Assembly (NCBI GenBank): GCA_030624545.1
Contig: JAUXJX010000185.1
Span: 1-5,103, forward strand
Direction of reading: 5' to 3'
DNA length: 5,103 nucleotides
DNA from: Bacteroidota bacterium
GTDB taxonomy: Bacteria; Zhuqueibacterota; JdFR-76; DREG01
Below, in pieces: positions 1-5,103 of this stretch. Made by a program: the position numbers and the translations under genes. The first letter of the stretch is position 1. Each line of letters opens with the position of its first letter. The notes under the pieces are model-generated. The model saw nothing but the letters and a program-made list of their open reading frames with translations. It was not told the DNA's origin and did not search any database.

Positions 1-318
1 ATTTATTATCTCTCGAATGCCGATCCCAGCGGCGTGGCCGGAATTGCAAAGGTCTGTTAGACCGCCTATCCTGATTTTACTGGAAGAGATCCAATTAGCA
101 AATACTATGATCCAAAGTCATCGGAAGAAAATCCAATCTGGTTCATGGTCGATCTTGAGTTTGTAGAAAAGTTTCCATATTTCGTTTCTTTGCAAGAACT
201 CAAGACAAATTCTGATCTCGATGGGCTTATGGTCATACGCCGGGGAATGCGGCTTTCAATTCAACCGGTGGATTCGAGGCATTTTGAGATAATCCGAGGG
301 ATGGGCGATGGCAATTGA
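1..318 (+). pseudogene. EVE-domain protein, 3' part, interrupted by an in-frame TAG
   Basis: The gene enters from the left edge; frame 1 reads 105 codons to a TGA at 316-318. The translation matches the EVE (PUA-like) fold of small bacterial proteins related to thymocyte nuclear protein 1, a family thought to bind modified bases in nucleic acids. Visible family motifs are YYLSNADPSGVAGIAKV, the SKYYDPKSSEENPIWFMVD block, VEKFP, and the C-terminal RRGMRLSIQPV. Codon 20 (58-60) is TAG, in the segment AKVC-stop-TAYPD, where relatives as I remember them carry Lys or Arg; AAG to TAG is a single change. The other codons are open and family-like, so the lesion is recent, a sequencing error, or a recoded UAG. 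The next in-frame ATG (145) would discard the first half of the visible domain, so a restart is unlikely to rescue function. The gene ends 57 bp before fumC on the same strand and may be co-transcribed with it. The family assignment is firm; the pseudogene status is less so. Confidence 0.7.
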
Positions 319-375
319 GCTCATTTTCCTTCGGTCCATTGCGCGTAATAAACAACAATAGCGAGGATTTTGAAC

Positions 376-1776
376 ATGTCAGATCAAAAATCTCGAGTTG
401 AATCAGACTCTATGGGGCAAATGAATGTCCCAATGAGTGCCTATTGGGGGGCTTCGACCCAAAGAGCAGTAGAGAACTTTCCAATCAGCGATCTTCGTTT
501 TCCGAGAAGATATCTGCGAGCCCTTGGCATGGTCAAGATGGCTGCTGCCTCGGTCAATGCCGGCCTCGGACTATTGGAAGAAAATCTGGCGTCCGCGATC
601 AACCAGGCGGCCGGCGAAGTGTTGGAAGGTAAGCTTGATGATCACTTCGTGGTTGATATTTTTCAAACAGGCTCCGGAACCTCCACAAATATGAATGCCA
701 ATGAAGTCATTTCCAATCGGGCGAACGAGATTCTGGGTGGGAAGATCGGCGACAAAAGCCCTGTGCATCCAAATGACCATGTAAATATCGGCCAATCCAG
801 CAACGATGTCATACCTACCTGCATCCATATCTCGGCGCTTGAGGCAATAGAAAATGACCTGCTGCCTTCGTTGGAGAAATTGCGGTCAGCCCTGCAATCC
901 AAGGCCGAAGAGTTTGATCGAATCATAAAAATAGGCCGAACACACCTTCAAGACGCTACTCCCATTCGTCTTGGGCAAGAGTTCGGCGGATATGCGAGTA
1001 TGATCGGCCACGGTATGCGGTGTTTGAAGAATGCCGGAGCGCATCTTTCAGAGCTTGCTATCGGTGGAACGGCTGTTGGCACTGGAATTAACACGCATGT
1101 TGAATTTGCACCAAGGATAATAGAGAAAATTAACGAGATTTCCGGACTTCAATTTCGAGAGGCCGAAAATCATTTCGAGGCACAGGGCGCCAAAGACGCT
1201 ACGGTTGAGACAAGTTCGGCACTCAAGACACTGTCCGTTAGTTTCATGAAGATTGCAAATGACATAAGATGGCTGGGGGCCGGCCCGCGCTGCAGCCTCG
1301 GTGAGATTTTTCTTCCCGAGGTCCAGCCCGGTTCATCAATAATGCCGGGCAAAGTAAACCCGGTTATTGCCGAAGCCGTGTGCATGGTAGCTGCCCAGGT
1401 CATCGGCAACGACGCCGTAATTACTCTGGGGGGATTATCAGGGAATTTTGAGCTGAACGTGATGATGCCGGTGATTGCATATAACCTGCTTCAGTCGATC
1501 GACCTCTTGGCAAAGGCCTCTGCGGTTTTTGCAGAAAAGTGTGTAATCGGCATCAGAGCAAATGAAGAACGCGCCAAAGAACTGGTGGAAATCAGCCTGG
1601 CCATGTGCACCGCACTGAGCCCGAAAATCGGCTATGATGCCGCCGCGCGAATTGCGAAGGAGGCTTACAAGACCGGCAAGACCGTCCGGGAGATCGCCCT
1701 GGAGCAAGACGTATTACCACCGGATGAGCTGGACAAGGTCCTGGATCCCTGGTCCATGACGGAACCTGGTGTATAA
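376..1776 (+). CDS. fumC: Class II fumarate hydratase (fumarase C)
   Basis: This enzyme catalyses the reversible hydration of fumarate to L-malate in the TCA cycle; the class II family consists of oxygen-stable, iron-free cytosolic homotetramers. The product is 466 residues, matching E. coli FumC (467). Motifs in order are TGSGTSTNMNANEV (98-111), the B-site type HPNDHVNIGQSSND (131-144), GRTHLQDATP (187-196) with the conserved active-site His190, and the superfamily signature GSSIMPGKVNP (319-329), whose second serine (Ser321) is the expected catalytic base. GRTHLQDATP separates it from aspartase, which has GRTQLQDAVP. The C-terminal end (LDPWSMTEPGV) is intact. I chose the ATG at 376 because a GAGGA ribosome binding site (363-367) lies 8 nt upstream; the TTG at 370 is too close to it. 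The 57-bp gap to the upstream EVE gene shows no clear promoter, so transcription may come from further left. No frameshift or missing catalytic residue is seen. Confidence 0.97.
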   Translation: MSDQKSRVESDSMGQMNVPMSAYWGASTQRAVENFPISDLRFPRRYLRALGMVKMAAASVNAGLGLLEENLASAINQAAGEVLEGKLDDHFVVDIFQTGSGTSTNMNANEVISNRANEILGGKIGDKSPVHPNDHVNIGQSSNDVIPTCIHISALEAIENDLLPSLEKLRSALQSKAEEFDRIIKIGRTHLQDATPIRLGQEFGGYASMIGHGMRCLKNAGAHLSELAIGGTAVGTGINTHVEFAPRIIEKINEISGLQFREAENHFEAQGAKDATVETSSALKTLSVSFMKIANDIRWLGAGPRCSLGEIFLPEVQPGSSIMPGKVNPVIAEAVCMVAAQVIGNDAVITLGGLSGNFELNVMMPVIAYNLLQSIDLLAKASAVFAEKCVIGIRANEERAKELVEISLAMCTALSPKIGYDAAARIAKEAYKTGKTVREIALEQDVLPPDELDKVLDPWSMTEPGV

Positions 1777-1847
1777 TCTGATCATTACGCGTAACGGTTT
1801 CAGAATTACTAAATGCACATTTTTTTGTTAATTTCTTTCTTCTTAAT

Positions 1848-1876
1848 CCTTTGCGCTTTTTGCGCCTTTGCGTGAG
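1848..1876. repeat. Short tandem TTTGCG repeat tract
   Basis: In the 138-bp gap between fumC and the sugar dehydrogenase gene, three imperfect units lie end to end: CCTTTGCG (1848-1855), CTTTTTGCG (1856-1864) and CCTTTGCG (1865-1872), followed by TGAG. A T-rich stretch precedes them (1820-1847, including seven T at 1820-1826). From memory, CTTTGCG-type runs ending in GTGAG recur in intergenic regions of many environmental bacterial genomes, but I cannot verify that here. The rest of the gap shows no convincing promoter or terminator; the function is unknown. Confidence 0.5.
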
Positions 1877-1914
1877 TGAATTATTCAAGTTAATCAAACA
1901 TTGGGCAGAAAATC

Positions 1915-3054
1915 ATGGCTCTTATCCATTCTGTTCGTGCATTACGATTCGTTCATTGTTTCTTTGTGGCTTTGTTTGCATATCTGCTTTTTCCAATCAC
2001 CCTGCTGCCGCAAACGAAACTGCCACTAGAGAAAATCAAACTACCGTCTGGGTTTGGCATAGACTTGTTTTGTGATGAGGTTCCCGATGCACGATCAATG
2101 GCTATGGGAGCCGGGGGAACTCTATTCCTGGGAACGAGACGGGAGGGAAAGGTCTACGCCGTAGTCGATCGCGACGGCGACTTTCGTGCGGACAAAGTGT
2201 ATACAATAGCGACGGATTTGTATATGCCAAATGGGGTAGCGTTTCGAGATGGTTCACTCTATCTTGCCGAAGTCAATCGCATTCTGAGATTTGACAAAAT
2301 CGAGGATCACTTGGATGATCCGCCTGAACCGGTCATTGTAAACGACAAATTTCCAGGCGAGAGGCACCATGGCTGGAAGTTTATCCGGTTCGGACCCGAT
2401 GGGCTGCTCTATGTGCCTGTGGGAGCTCCATGCAATGTTTGCGATAAGGAAGATGAAATTTTTGGCACCATTACCCGGATGAACCCGGACGGATCCGGTT
2501 TGGAGATATTCGCGCGCGGCGTCAGAAATTCGGTCGGCTTTGACTGGCACCCAGGGCGGAAAGAACTTTGGTTTACGGACAATGGCAAGGACATGATGGG
2601 TGATGACATTCCGCCGGATGAATTAAATCACACTTCTCCAGAAGGGATGCACTTTGGTTTCCCATATTGCCATGGCGGCGAAATTCCTGATCCTGAATTT
2701 GGCGAATCCCGCAACTGCGCTGAATTCACGGCGCCGGCGATGAAACTGGGTCCGCATGTGGCGGCACTCGGAATGCGATTCTATACAGGAAACATGTTTC
2801 CCGAGGAATTTAGGAGCCAGATCTTTATCGCCGAACATGGTTCGTGGAATCGCAGCAAGAAGATCGGATATCGAATCACGCTCGTTCGTGTTAAGAACAA
2901 TCGGGCGGAAAGCTACGAAGTATTTGCCGAGGGCTGGTTGCAGGGAGAGGAGCCTTGGGGGCGTCCGGTGGACCTTCAAGTTCTCCAAGATGGTTCCATG
3001 TTGGTGTCGGATGACAGGGCAGGGGCCGTTTACCGCATTGCCTACAAAAAATAG
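1915..3054 (+). CDS. Exported PQQ-dependent sugar (glucose/sorbosone) dehydrogenase family protein
   Basis: The product is a 379-residue beta-propeller protein of the glucose/sorbosone dehydrogenase family (COG2133). Some relatives oxidise aldoses with PQQ; others have unknown substrates. Residues 1-33 form a basic then hydrophobic signal segment (RFVHCFFVALFAYLLF), so the mature protein should be periplasmic or membrane-tethered. The body starts at LPSGFGIDLF. Compared with soluble glucose dehydrogenase, HHGWKFIRFGPDG (151-163) places His152 on the catalytic His144, and GVRNSVGF (202-209) places Arg204-Asn205 on the PQQ-contacting Arg228-Asn229; these alignments were made by eye. Other family blocks are LWFTDNGKDMMGDDIPPDELN (218-238), IAEHGSWNRS (305-314) and WGRPVDLQVLQDGSMLVSDD (348-367). 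A Cys-x-x-Cys pair sits at 173-176. The ATG follows an in-frame TAA at 1891-1893, but no good Shine-Dalgarno sequence precedes it. The gene ends in TAG, 32 bp from a convergent gene. The fold is secure; substrate and PQQ use are inferred. Confidence 0.9.
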   Translation: MALIHSVRALRFVHCFFVALFAYLLFPITLLPQTKLPLEKIKLPSGFGIDLFCDEVPDARSMAMGAGGTLFLGTRREGKVYAVVDRDGDFRADKVYTIATDLYMPNGVAFRDGSLYLAEVNRILRFDKIEDHLDDPPEPVIVNDKFPGERHHGWKFIRFGPDGLLYVPVGAPCNVCDKEDEIFGTITRMNPDGSGLEIFARGVRNSVGFDWHPGRKELWFTDNGKDMMGDDIPPDELNHTSPEGMHFGFPYCHGGEIPDPEFGESRNCAEFTAPAMKLGPHVAALGMRFYTGNMFPEEFRSQIFIAEHGSWNRSKKIGYRITLVRVKNNRAESYEVFAEGWLQGEEPWGRPVDLQVLQDGSMLVSDDRAGAVYRIAYKK

Positions 3055-3086
3055 ATTTGGAATTTATTGGAACGAAGTGCGGGGGC

Positions 3087-3512
3087 TCAGCGGAACATCG
3101 CCTTAATGCTGCCCCACGTGTGCCGAACGCTGGAAATTTGCGGCGATACTTCACGGATCTCTGTGGTCGTTACGGCCTCGCCTTGATTGTTTATGACGGC
3201 CACTTGATAATAATAGGAGCGGCCATCAGATTTGAAGACCGATTTGTCAATGAATTCATATTTCTTTGTATCGCCCAGGGGAATTGGATTGCTTGTCGCT
3301 GAAATGAATTCCAGGTTTCCCAGCTGAGTGGGATCGAAGCCGCGCAATACCTTATATCCTTTTATCTCTGATTCGAGGCTGACTTTCCAGGTTAGGTAGA
3401 CTTTGTTCAAGCCGGGTTCAGCCCGAAATTCTTTTATTACTGCGTCAGACATTCCTATTGAGATAAAAGCAAAAAGGAGAACACAAATTAAGGGGAGCGA
3501 AAGCCGTTTCAT
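3087..3512 (-). CDS. Small secreted fibronectin type III domain protein
   Basis: The product is a 141-residue protein with a signal peptide (1-24; basic MKR, hydrophobic core, plausible signal peptidase I site after MSDA) and one fibronectin type III domain (about 25-122). The FN3 core shows in KVYLTWKVSLESEIKGYKVLRG (37-58, with Trp42) and SYYYQVAVINNQGEA (99-113). No lipobox is seen, so it is probably periplasmic or secreted rather than a lipoprotein. A short basic tail, SSVRHTWGSIKAMFR (127-141), follows the domain. I chose the start at 3512 rather than 3608 because it sits directly before the signal peptide and has an AGGAAA ribosome binding site 8-9 nt upstream; the 32 extra residues from 3608 are Cys-rich, not signal-like, and overlap the predicted promoter. 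FN3 domains usually mediate protein or carbohydrate contacts at the cell surface; no enzymatic motif is present and the partner is unknown. It converges on the sugar dehydrogenase gene and diverges from rpoD. Confidence 0.88.
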   Translation of the reverse strand: MKRLSLPLICVLLFAFISIGMSDAVIKEFRAEPGLNKVYLTWKVSLESEIKGYKVLRGFDPTQLGNLEFISATSNPIPLGDTKKYEFIDKSVFKSDGRSYYYQVAVINNQGEAVTTTEIREVSPQISSVRHTWGSIKAMFR

Positions 3513-3546
3513 CGCAGATCTTTCCTGGTCAAATTCTTCGATACAT

Positions 3547-3575
3547 AAAATACAGTGAAGCAGACAATAAGTCAA
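3547..3575 (-). promoter_or_regulatory. Predicted sigma-70-type promoter for the FN3 gene
   Basis: On the minus strand, TTGACT (3575-3570) is followed by a 17-bp spacer and TATTTT (3552-3547). Transcription would begin near 3540, giving a leader of about 28 nt before the ATG at 3512. The match to the TTGACA/TATAAT consensus is 5/6 and 4-5/6. This is a prediction by eye, supported by two similar sites elsewhere in the window. Confidence 0.6.
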
Positions 3576-3634
3576 GCACTTTCTATATCGGCACATCTGC
3601 TGCAACAATAAATTTCAAAAGACCGAAATAATTG

Positions 3635-3663
3635 TTGACTTTTTGTAATAATGTAGTTATATT
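3635..3663 (+). promoter_or_regulatory. Predicted sigma-70-type promoter for rpoD
   Basis: TTGACT (3635-3640), an exact 17-bp A/T-rich spacer, then TATATT (3658-3663): each box matches the classical consensus at 5 of 6 positions. Transcription would begin near 3670, giving a leader of about 140 nt before the GTG start at 3811, which is long enough for leader-based regulation. It lies in the divergent region shared with the FN3 gene promoter. Confidence 0.65.
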
Positions 3664-3768
3664 GTGCGCCACATCTAGCCATCGGTAATGAATATATTTG
3701 AAATTCTTCGCTAACTTCTTGCAGTTTTAGTTCAATTCTACTGAAAGACCATCGTTGGGGCGTAGTCT

Positions 3769-3787
3769 GTCACAAAGGATTTGTAAC
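3769..3787 (+). promoter_or_regulatory. Imperfect inverted repeat just before the rpoD ribosome binding site
   Basis: Arms GTCACAAA (3769-3776) and TTTGTAAC (3780-3787) flank a GGA centre and pair at 7 of 8 positions. It sits 11 nt before the AGGAG at 3799-3803 and inside the predicted rpoD leader. It could be a protein-binding dyad or a small hairpin affecting translation. The mRNA stem would be A/U-rich and weak, so a DNA operator or chance are equally possible. Confidence 0.3.
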
Positions 3788-3810
3788 AAGTAGCCGAGAG
3801 GAGTGAATGC

Positions 3811-4671
3811 GTGAATAGACCCACCAACAATTACCTGGCCCACAACACTTCACTGGAAAAATACCTTCAGGAAATTGGCGGGGTTCCCCTGTTAACCCCG
3901 GAGCAGGAAGTCGCGCTGGCTCGCCAAATCAAGGAGGATAATGAAGAAGCGCTTGAGAAACTGACGAAGGCGAACCTTCGTTTTGTCGTTAGCGTGGCCA
4001 AGCAGTACCAAAACCAGGGGTTGTCATTGGGTGATCTAATCAATGAAGGGAATCTTGGTCTCATAAAGGCTGCAAAACGCTTCGATGAAACCAGGGGATT
4101 CAAGTTCATTTCCTACGCAGTATGGTGGATCAAGCAGTCTATCCTTCAGGCCCTGGCAGAGCAGTCCCGGGTGGTACGGCTTCCCTTGAATCGTGTCGGT
4201 GCACTGAACAGAATTGGAAAGACCCTGAGCAACCTGGAGCAGGAATTTGAAAGAGAACCTACCTCCGAGGAAATCGCTGTCGAGCTAGACATGACGCTTG
4301 CGGAGGTTGACGATGCTCTCAGAATTGCCGGCCGCCACCTGTCCCTGGATGCGCCTATGCATTCCAAAGATAACAATGAAAACAGCCTTTTGGATCTGAT
4401 TGAGGATAGTGAAGAACCTTCACCGGATGATCCTCTCCTTACCGAATCGCTAAAGGTTGACCTCGAAGTTGCCCTGAACTCGCTGTCTCAACGAGAAGCA
4501 GAGGTGATCCGGTTGTATTTTGGCCTGGGCAGAGAACGCGCCCTTACCCTTGAGGAGATTGGCGAAGTCTTTCGGCTAACCAGAGAAAGAGTACGCCAAA
4601 TTAAAGAAAAGGCCATTCAACGCTTGCGCCATGCCTCACGAAGTCGCGCTCTGCGTGTCTATCTAGGTTGA
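3811..4671 (+). CDS. rpoD: Primary RNA polymerase sigma factor, RpoD/SigA family (short Bacteroidota-like form)
   Basis: This sigma factor directs RNA polymerase to promoters. At 286 residues it lacks the acidic region 1.1 found in E. coli RpoD (613 aa) and has the size of the Bacteroidota primary sigma factor. Region 1.2 is [20 protein letters not shown] (14-33). Region 2 spans about 49-120: the core-binding part includes [12 protein letters not shown], and 2.3-2.4 includes [22 protein letters not shown] with the promoter-melting aromatics. Region 3 starts at [13 protein letters not shown] (123-135). Region 4.2 has the -35-binding helix-turn-helix [24 protein letters not shown] (246-268, by blocks). 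The C-terminus [11 protein letters not shown] is the form I remember from Bacteroidota and relatives. The start is GTG, set by AGGAG (3799-3803) 7 nt upstream; an in-frame TAA lies at 3784-3786. A second RpoD paralogue elsewhere in the genome cannot be excluded, but the sequence looks housekeeping rather than RpoS or RpoH. Confidence 0.93.
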   Translation: MNRPTNNYLAHNTSLEKYLQEIGGVPLLTPEQEVALARQIKEDNEEALEKLTKANLRFVVSVAKQYQNQGLSLGDLINEGNLGLIKAAKRFDETRGFKFISYAVWWIKQSILQALAEQSRVVRLPLNRVGALNRIGKTLSNLEQEFEREPTSEEIAVELDMTLAEVDDALRIAGRHLSLDAPMHSKDNNENSLLDLIEDSEEPSPDDPLLTESLKVDLEVALNSLSQREAEVIRLYFGLGRERALTLEEIGEVFRLTRERVRQIKEKAIQRLRHASRSRALRVYLG

Positions 4672-4690
4672 TTGCTGGCGCTGCAACATC

Positions 4691-4722
4691 AGGCCGACAA
4701 AGGCCTACTTCGATTTTCTCTC
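4691..4722 (+). terminator. Possible weak intrinsic terminator after rpoD
   Basis: AGGCC (4691-4695) and GGCCT (4702-4706) form a 5-bp GC-rich stem with a 6-nt loop, 20 nt after the rpoD stop. A pyrimidine-rich stretch with TTTT follows (4707-4722), but it is not a clean U-tract directly at the stem. It is therefore only a weak candidate. Confidence 0.3.
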
Positions 4723-4819
4723 CGGCAGTCCATGAATCTCTGAAGTTGCGGTTTCTGCAGTGAAATGTACAAATCTTGTCTAATAAGTTTCCGAAATTTA
4801 ACAAATGTTGATATTTCCC

Positions 4820-4848
4820 TTGACTATTTGAATCTGGATCGTTAGATT
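4820..4848 (+). promoter_or_regulatory. Predicted sigma-70-type promoter for the gene at 4945, overlapped by a dyad
   Basis: TTGACT (4820-4825), 17-bp spacer, then TAGATT (4843-4848), with predicted transcription start near 4855 and a leader of about 90 nt. The -35 box equals those of the other two predicted promoters in the window. An inverted repeat, TTTGAATCT (4827-4835) with AGATTTCAAA (4844-4853), overlaps the spacer and -10 box, which would suit an operator. Confidence 0.5.
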
Positions 4849-4944
4849 TCAAACAATTAAAGCTACAGGCGGTATATGCGAGATACGGATGGGGGCAAAG
4901 AATTGCGGTCATTCTGCACATCCCGCTAATTTCGAGGAGCTGCC

Positions 4945-5103
4945 ATGGAAGTTCGACAATTGAAGTTGTTGTTCTTTTCGGAAGATGAGTCCAACATTAG
5001 ATGTTTTAATCTAAATTTTAGAAAAATTATTTCTGTTTTTGTCCTTTTTTCTGTGGGAGTTTTAGGGACTATTGCATTTTGCACTTACTTTTCGGTACAA
5101 TAC
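4945..5103 (+). CDS. Membrane-anchored protein, N-terminal fragment; possible M23-type peptidoglycan peptidase
   Basis: The first 53 codons are present and the frame is open to the window edge. The ATG is preceded by a strong GAGGAG (4934-4939) at 5 nt, and an in-frame TAA lies at 4927-4929, so the start is well supported. The short N-terminal segment, MEVRQLKLLFFSEDESNIRC then FNLNFRKI, is followed by one hydrophobic helix (about 29-47, SVFVLFSVGVLGTIAFC), giving a single-pass inner-membrane anchor with the rest probably periplasmic. The pattern of a basic start, K-L-L-x-x-x-x-E-x-x-S, a short strand and then a transmembrane helix is one I associate with M23 (LytM/NlpD-like) metallopeptidases that have a coiled coil after the helix. 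The catalytic domain lies outside the window, so this function is a guess from the N-terminus alone. The gene probably has its own promoter, about 100 bp upstream. Confidence 0.75.
   Translation, partial: MEVRQLKLLFFSEDESNIRCFNLNFRKIISVFVLFSVGVLGTIAFCTYFSVQY

Noticed and set aside
370..375. TTG start for fumC two codons before the ATG
   Set aside because: Only 2-3 nt separate it from the GAGGA at 363-367, while the ATG at 376 has normal spacing.
1785..1794. TTACGCGTAA palindrome after fumC as a terminator
   Set aside because: It is a perfect 10-bp palindrome with no loop and the T-run begins 25 nt later, so it cannot form a standard intrinsic terminator; it may be chance.
1868..1896. TTGCGT-N17-TAATCA as a promoter for the dehydrogenase gene
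   Set aside because: The -35 matches only TTG and comes from the repeat tract, and the -10 match is poor.
1592..1897. 101-codon open frame on the minus strand
   Set aside because: It lies mostly antisense to the highly conserved fumC 3' end, has a low-complexity basic start and no recognisable domain. The other antisense frames in fumC, the dehydrogenase gene and rpoD were set aside for the same reason.
3055..3086. Bidirectional terminator between the convergent genes
   Set aside because: No stem-loop with a U-tract is visible in the 32-bp gap on either strand.
3513..3608. 32-residue N-terminal extension of the FN3 protein
   Set aside because: It would bury the signal peptide, is Cys-rich without family resemblance, and overlaps the predicted promoter; the ATG at 3512 has its own ribosome binding site.
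4865..4925. Riboswitch-like leader (GGGGGCAAAG resembling part of a c-di-GMP aptamer)
   Set aside because: Only a short GCAAAG-like string and one 5-bp long-range pairing (GGATG with CATCC) are present; the GGCAAACC half and the paired architecture are missing.
1..5103. tRNA, rRNA, CRISPR array, insertion sequence or defence system
   Set aside because: No cloverleaf-like segments, no regularly spaced repeats, no transposase or terminal inverted repeats, and all recognisable genes are ordinary metabolic, envelope or transcription genes.

Overview
The window looks like ordinary chromosomal DNA of a free-living bacterium, probably from the FCB superphylum or a nearby uncultured lineage (Bacteroidota, Ignavibacteria, Calditrichota or KSB1-like). 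The best taxonomic clue is the sigma factor at 3811-4671. It is a short, 286-residue primary sigma factor without region 1.1, and its sequence and C-terminal end ([11 protein letters not shown]) closely resemble the Bacteroidota RpoD type. Against a true member of Bacteroidota, four of the five readable starts or candidate starts have clear Shine-Dalgarno sequences, and three intergenic sites look like classical sigma-70 promoters (TTGACT, 17 bp, TAnnTT). The placement is therefore inference.

Layout, left to right. 1-318 (+) is the 3' part of an EVE-domain gene with an in-frame TAG at codon 20 of the visible reading frame. 376-1776 (+) is a complete class II fumarase, fumC. After a 138-bp gap holding a TTTGCG-repeat tract, 1915-3054 (+) encodes an exported protein of the PQQ-type glucose/sorbosone dehydrogenase fold. 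Convergent to it, 3087-3512 (-) encodes a small secreted fibronectin type III protein. A divergent intergenic region of about 300 bp carries a predicted promoter for each flanking gene, and the sigma factor gene (GTG start) follows at 3811-4671 (+). After a possible weak terminator and another predicted promoter overlapped by a dyad, a membrane-anchored protein begins at 4945 and runs off the window. Its N-terminus resembles those of M23-type cell-wall peptidases.

The genes do not form one pathway. Fumarase serves central carbon metabolism in the cytoplasm, the sugar dehydrogenase-like protein and the FN3 protein act outside the inner membrane, and the sigma factor directs transcription. I see no mobile element, CRISPR array, tRNA, rRNA or defence cassette. 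The points most worth a second look are the in-frame UAG in the otherwise intact EVE reading frame, the pairing of a Bacteroidota-like sigma factor with E. coli-like promoters, and two dyads in the leader or promoter regions of rpoD and the last gene.
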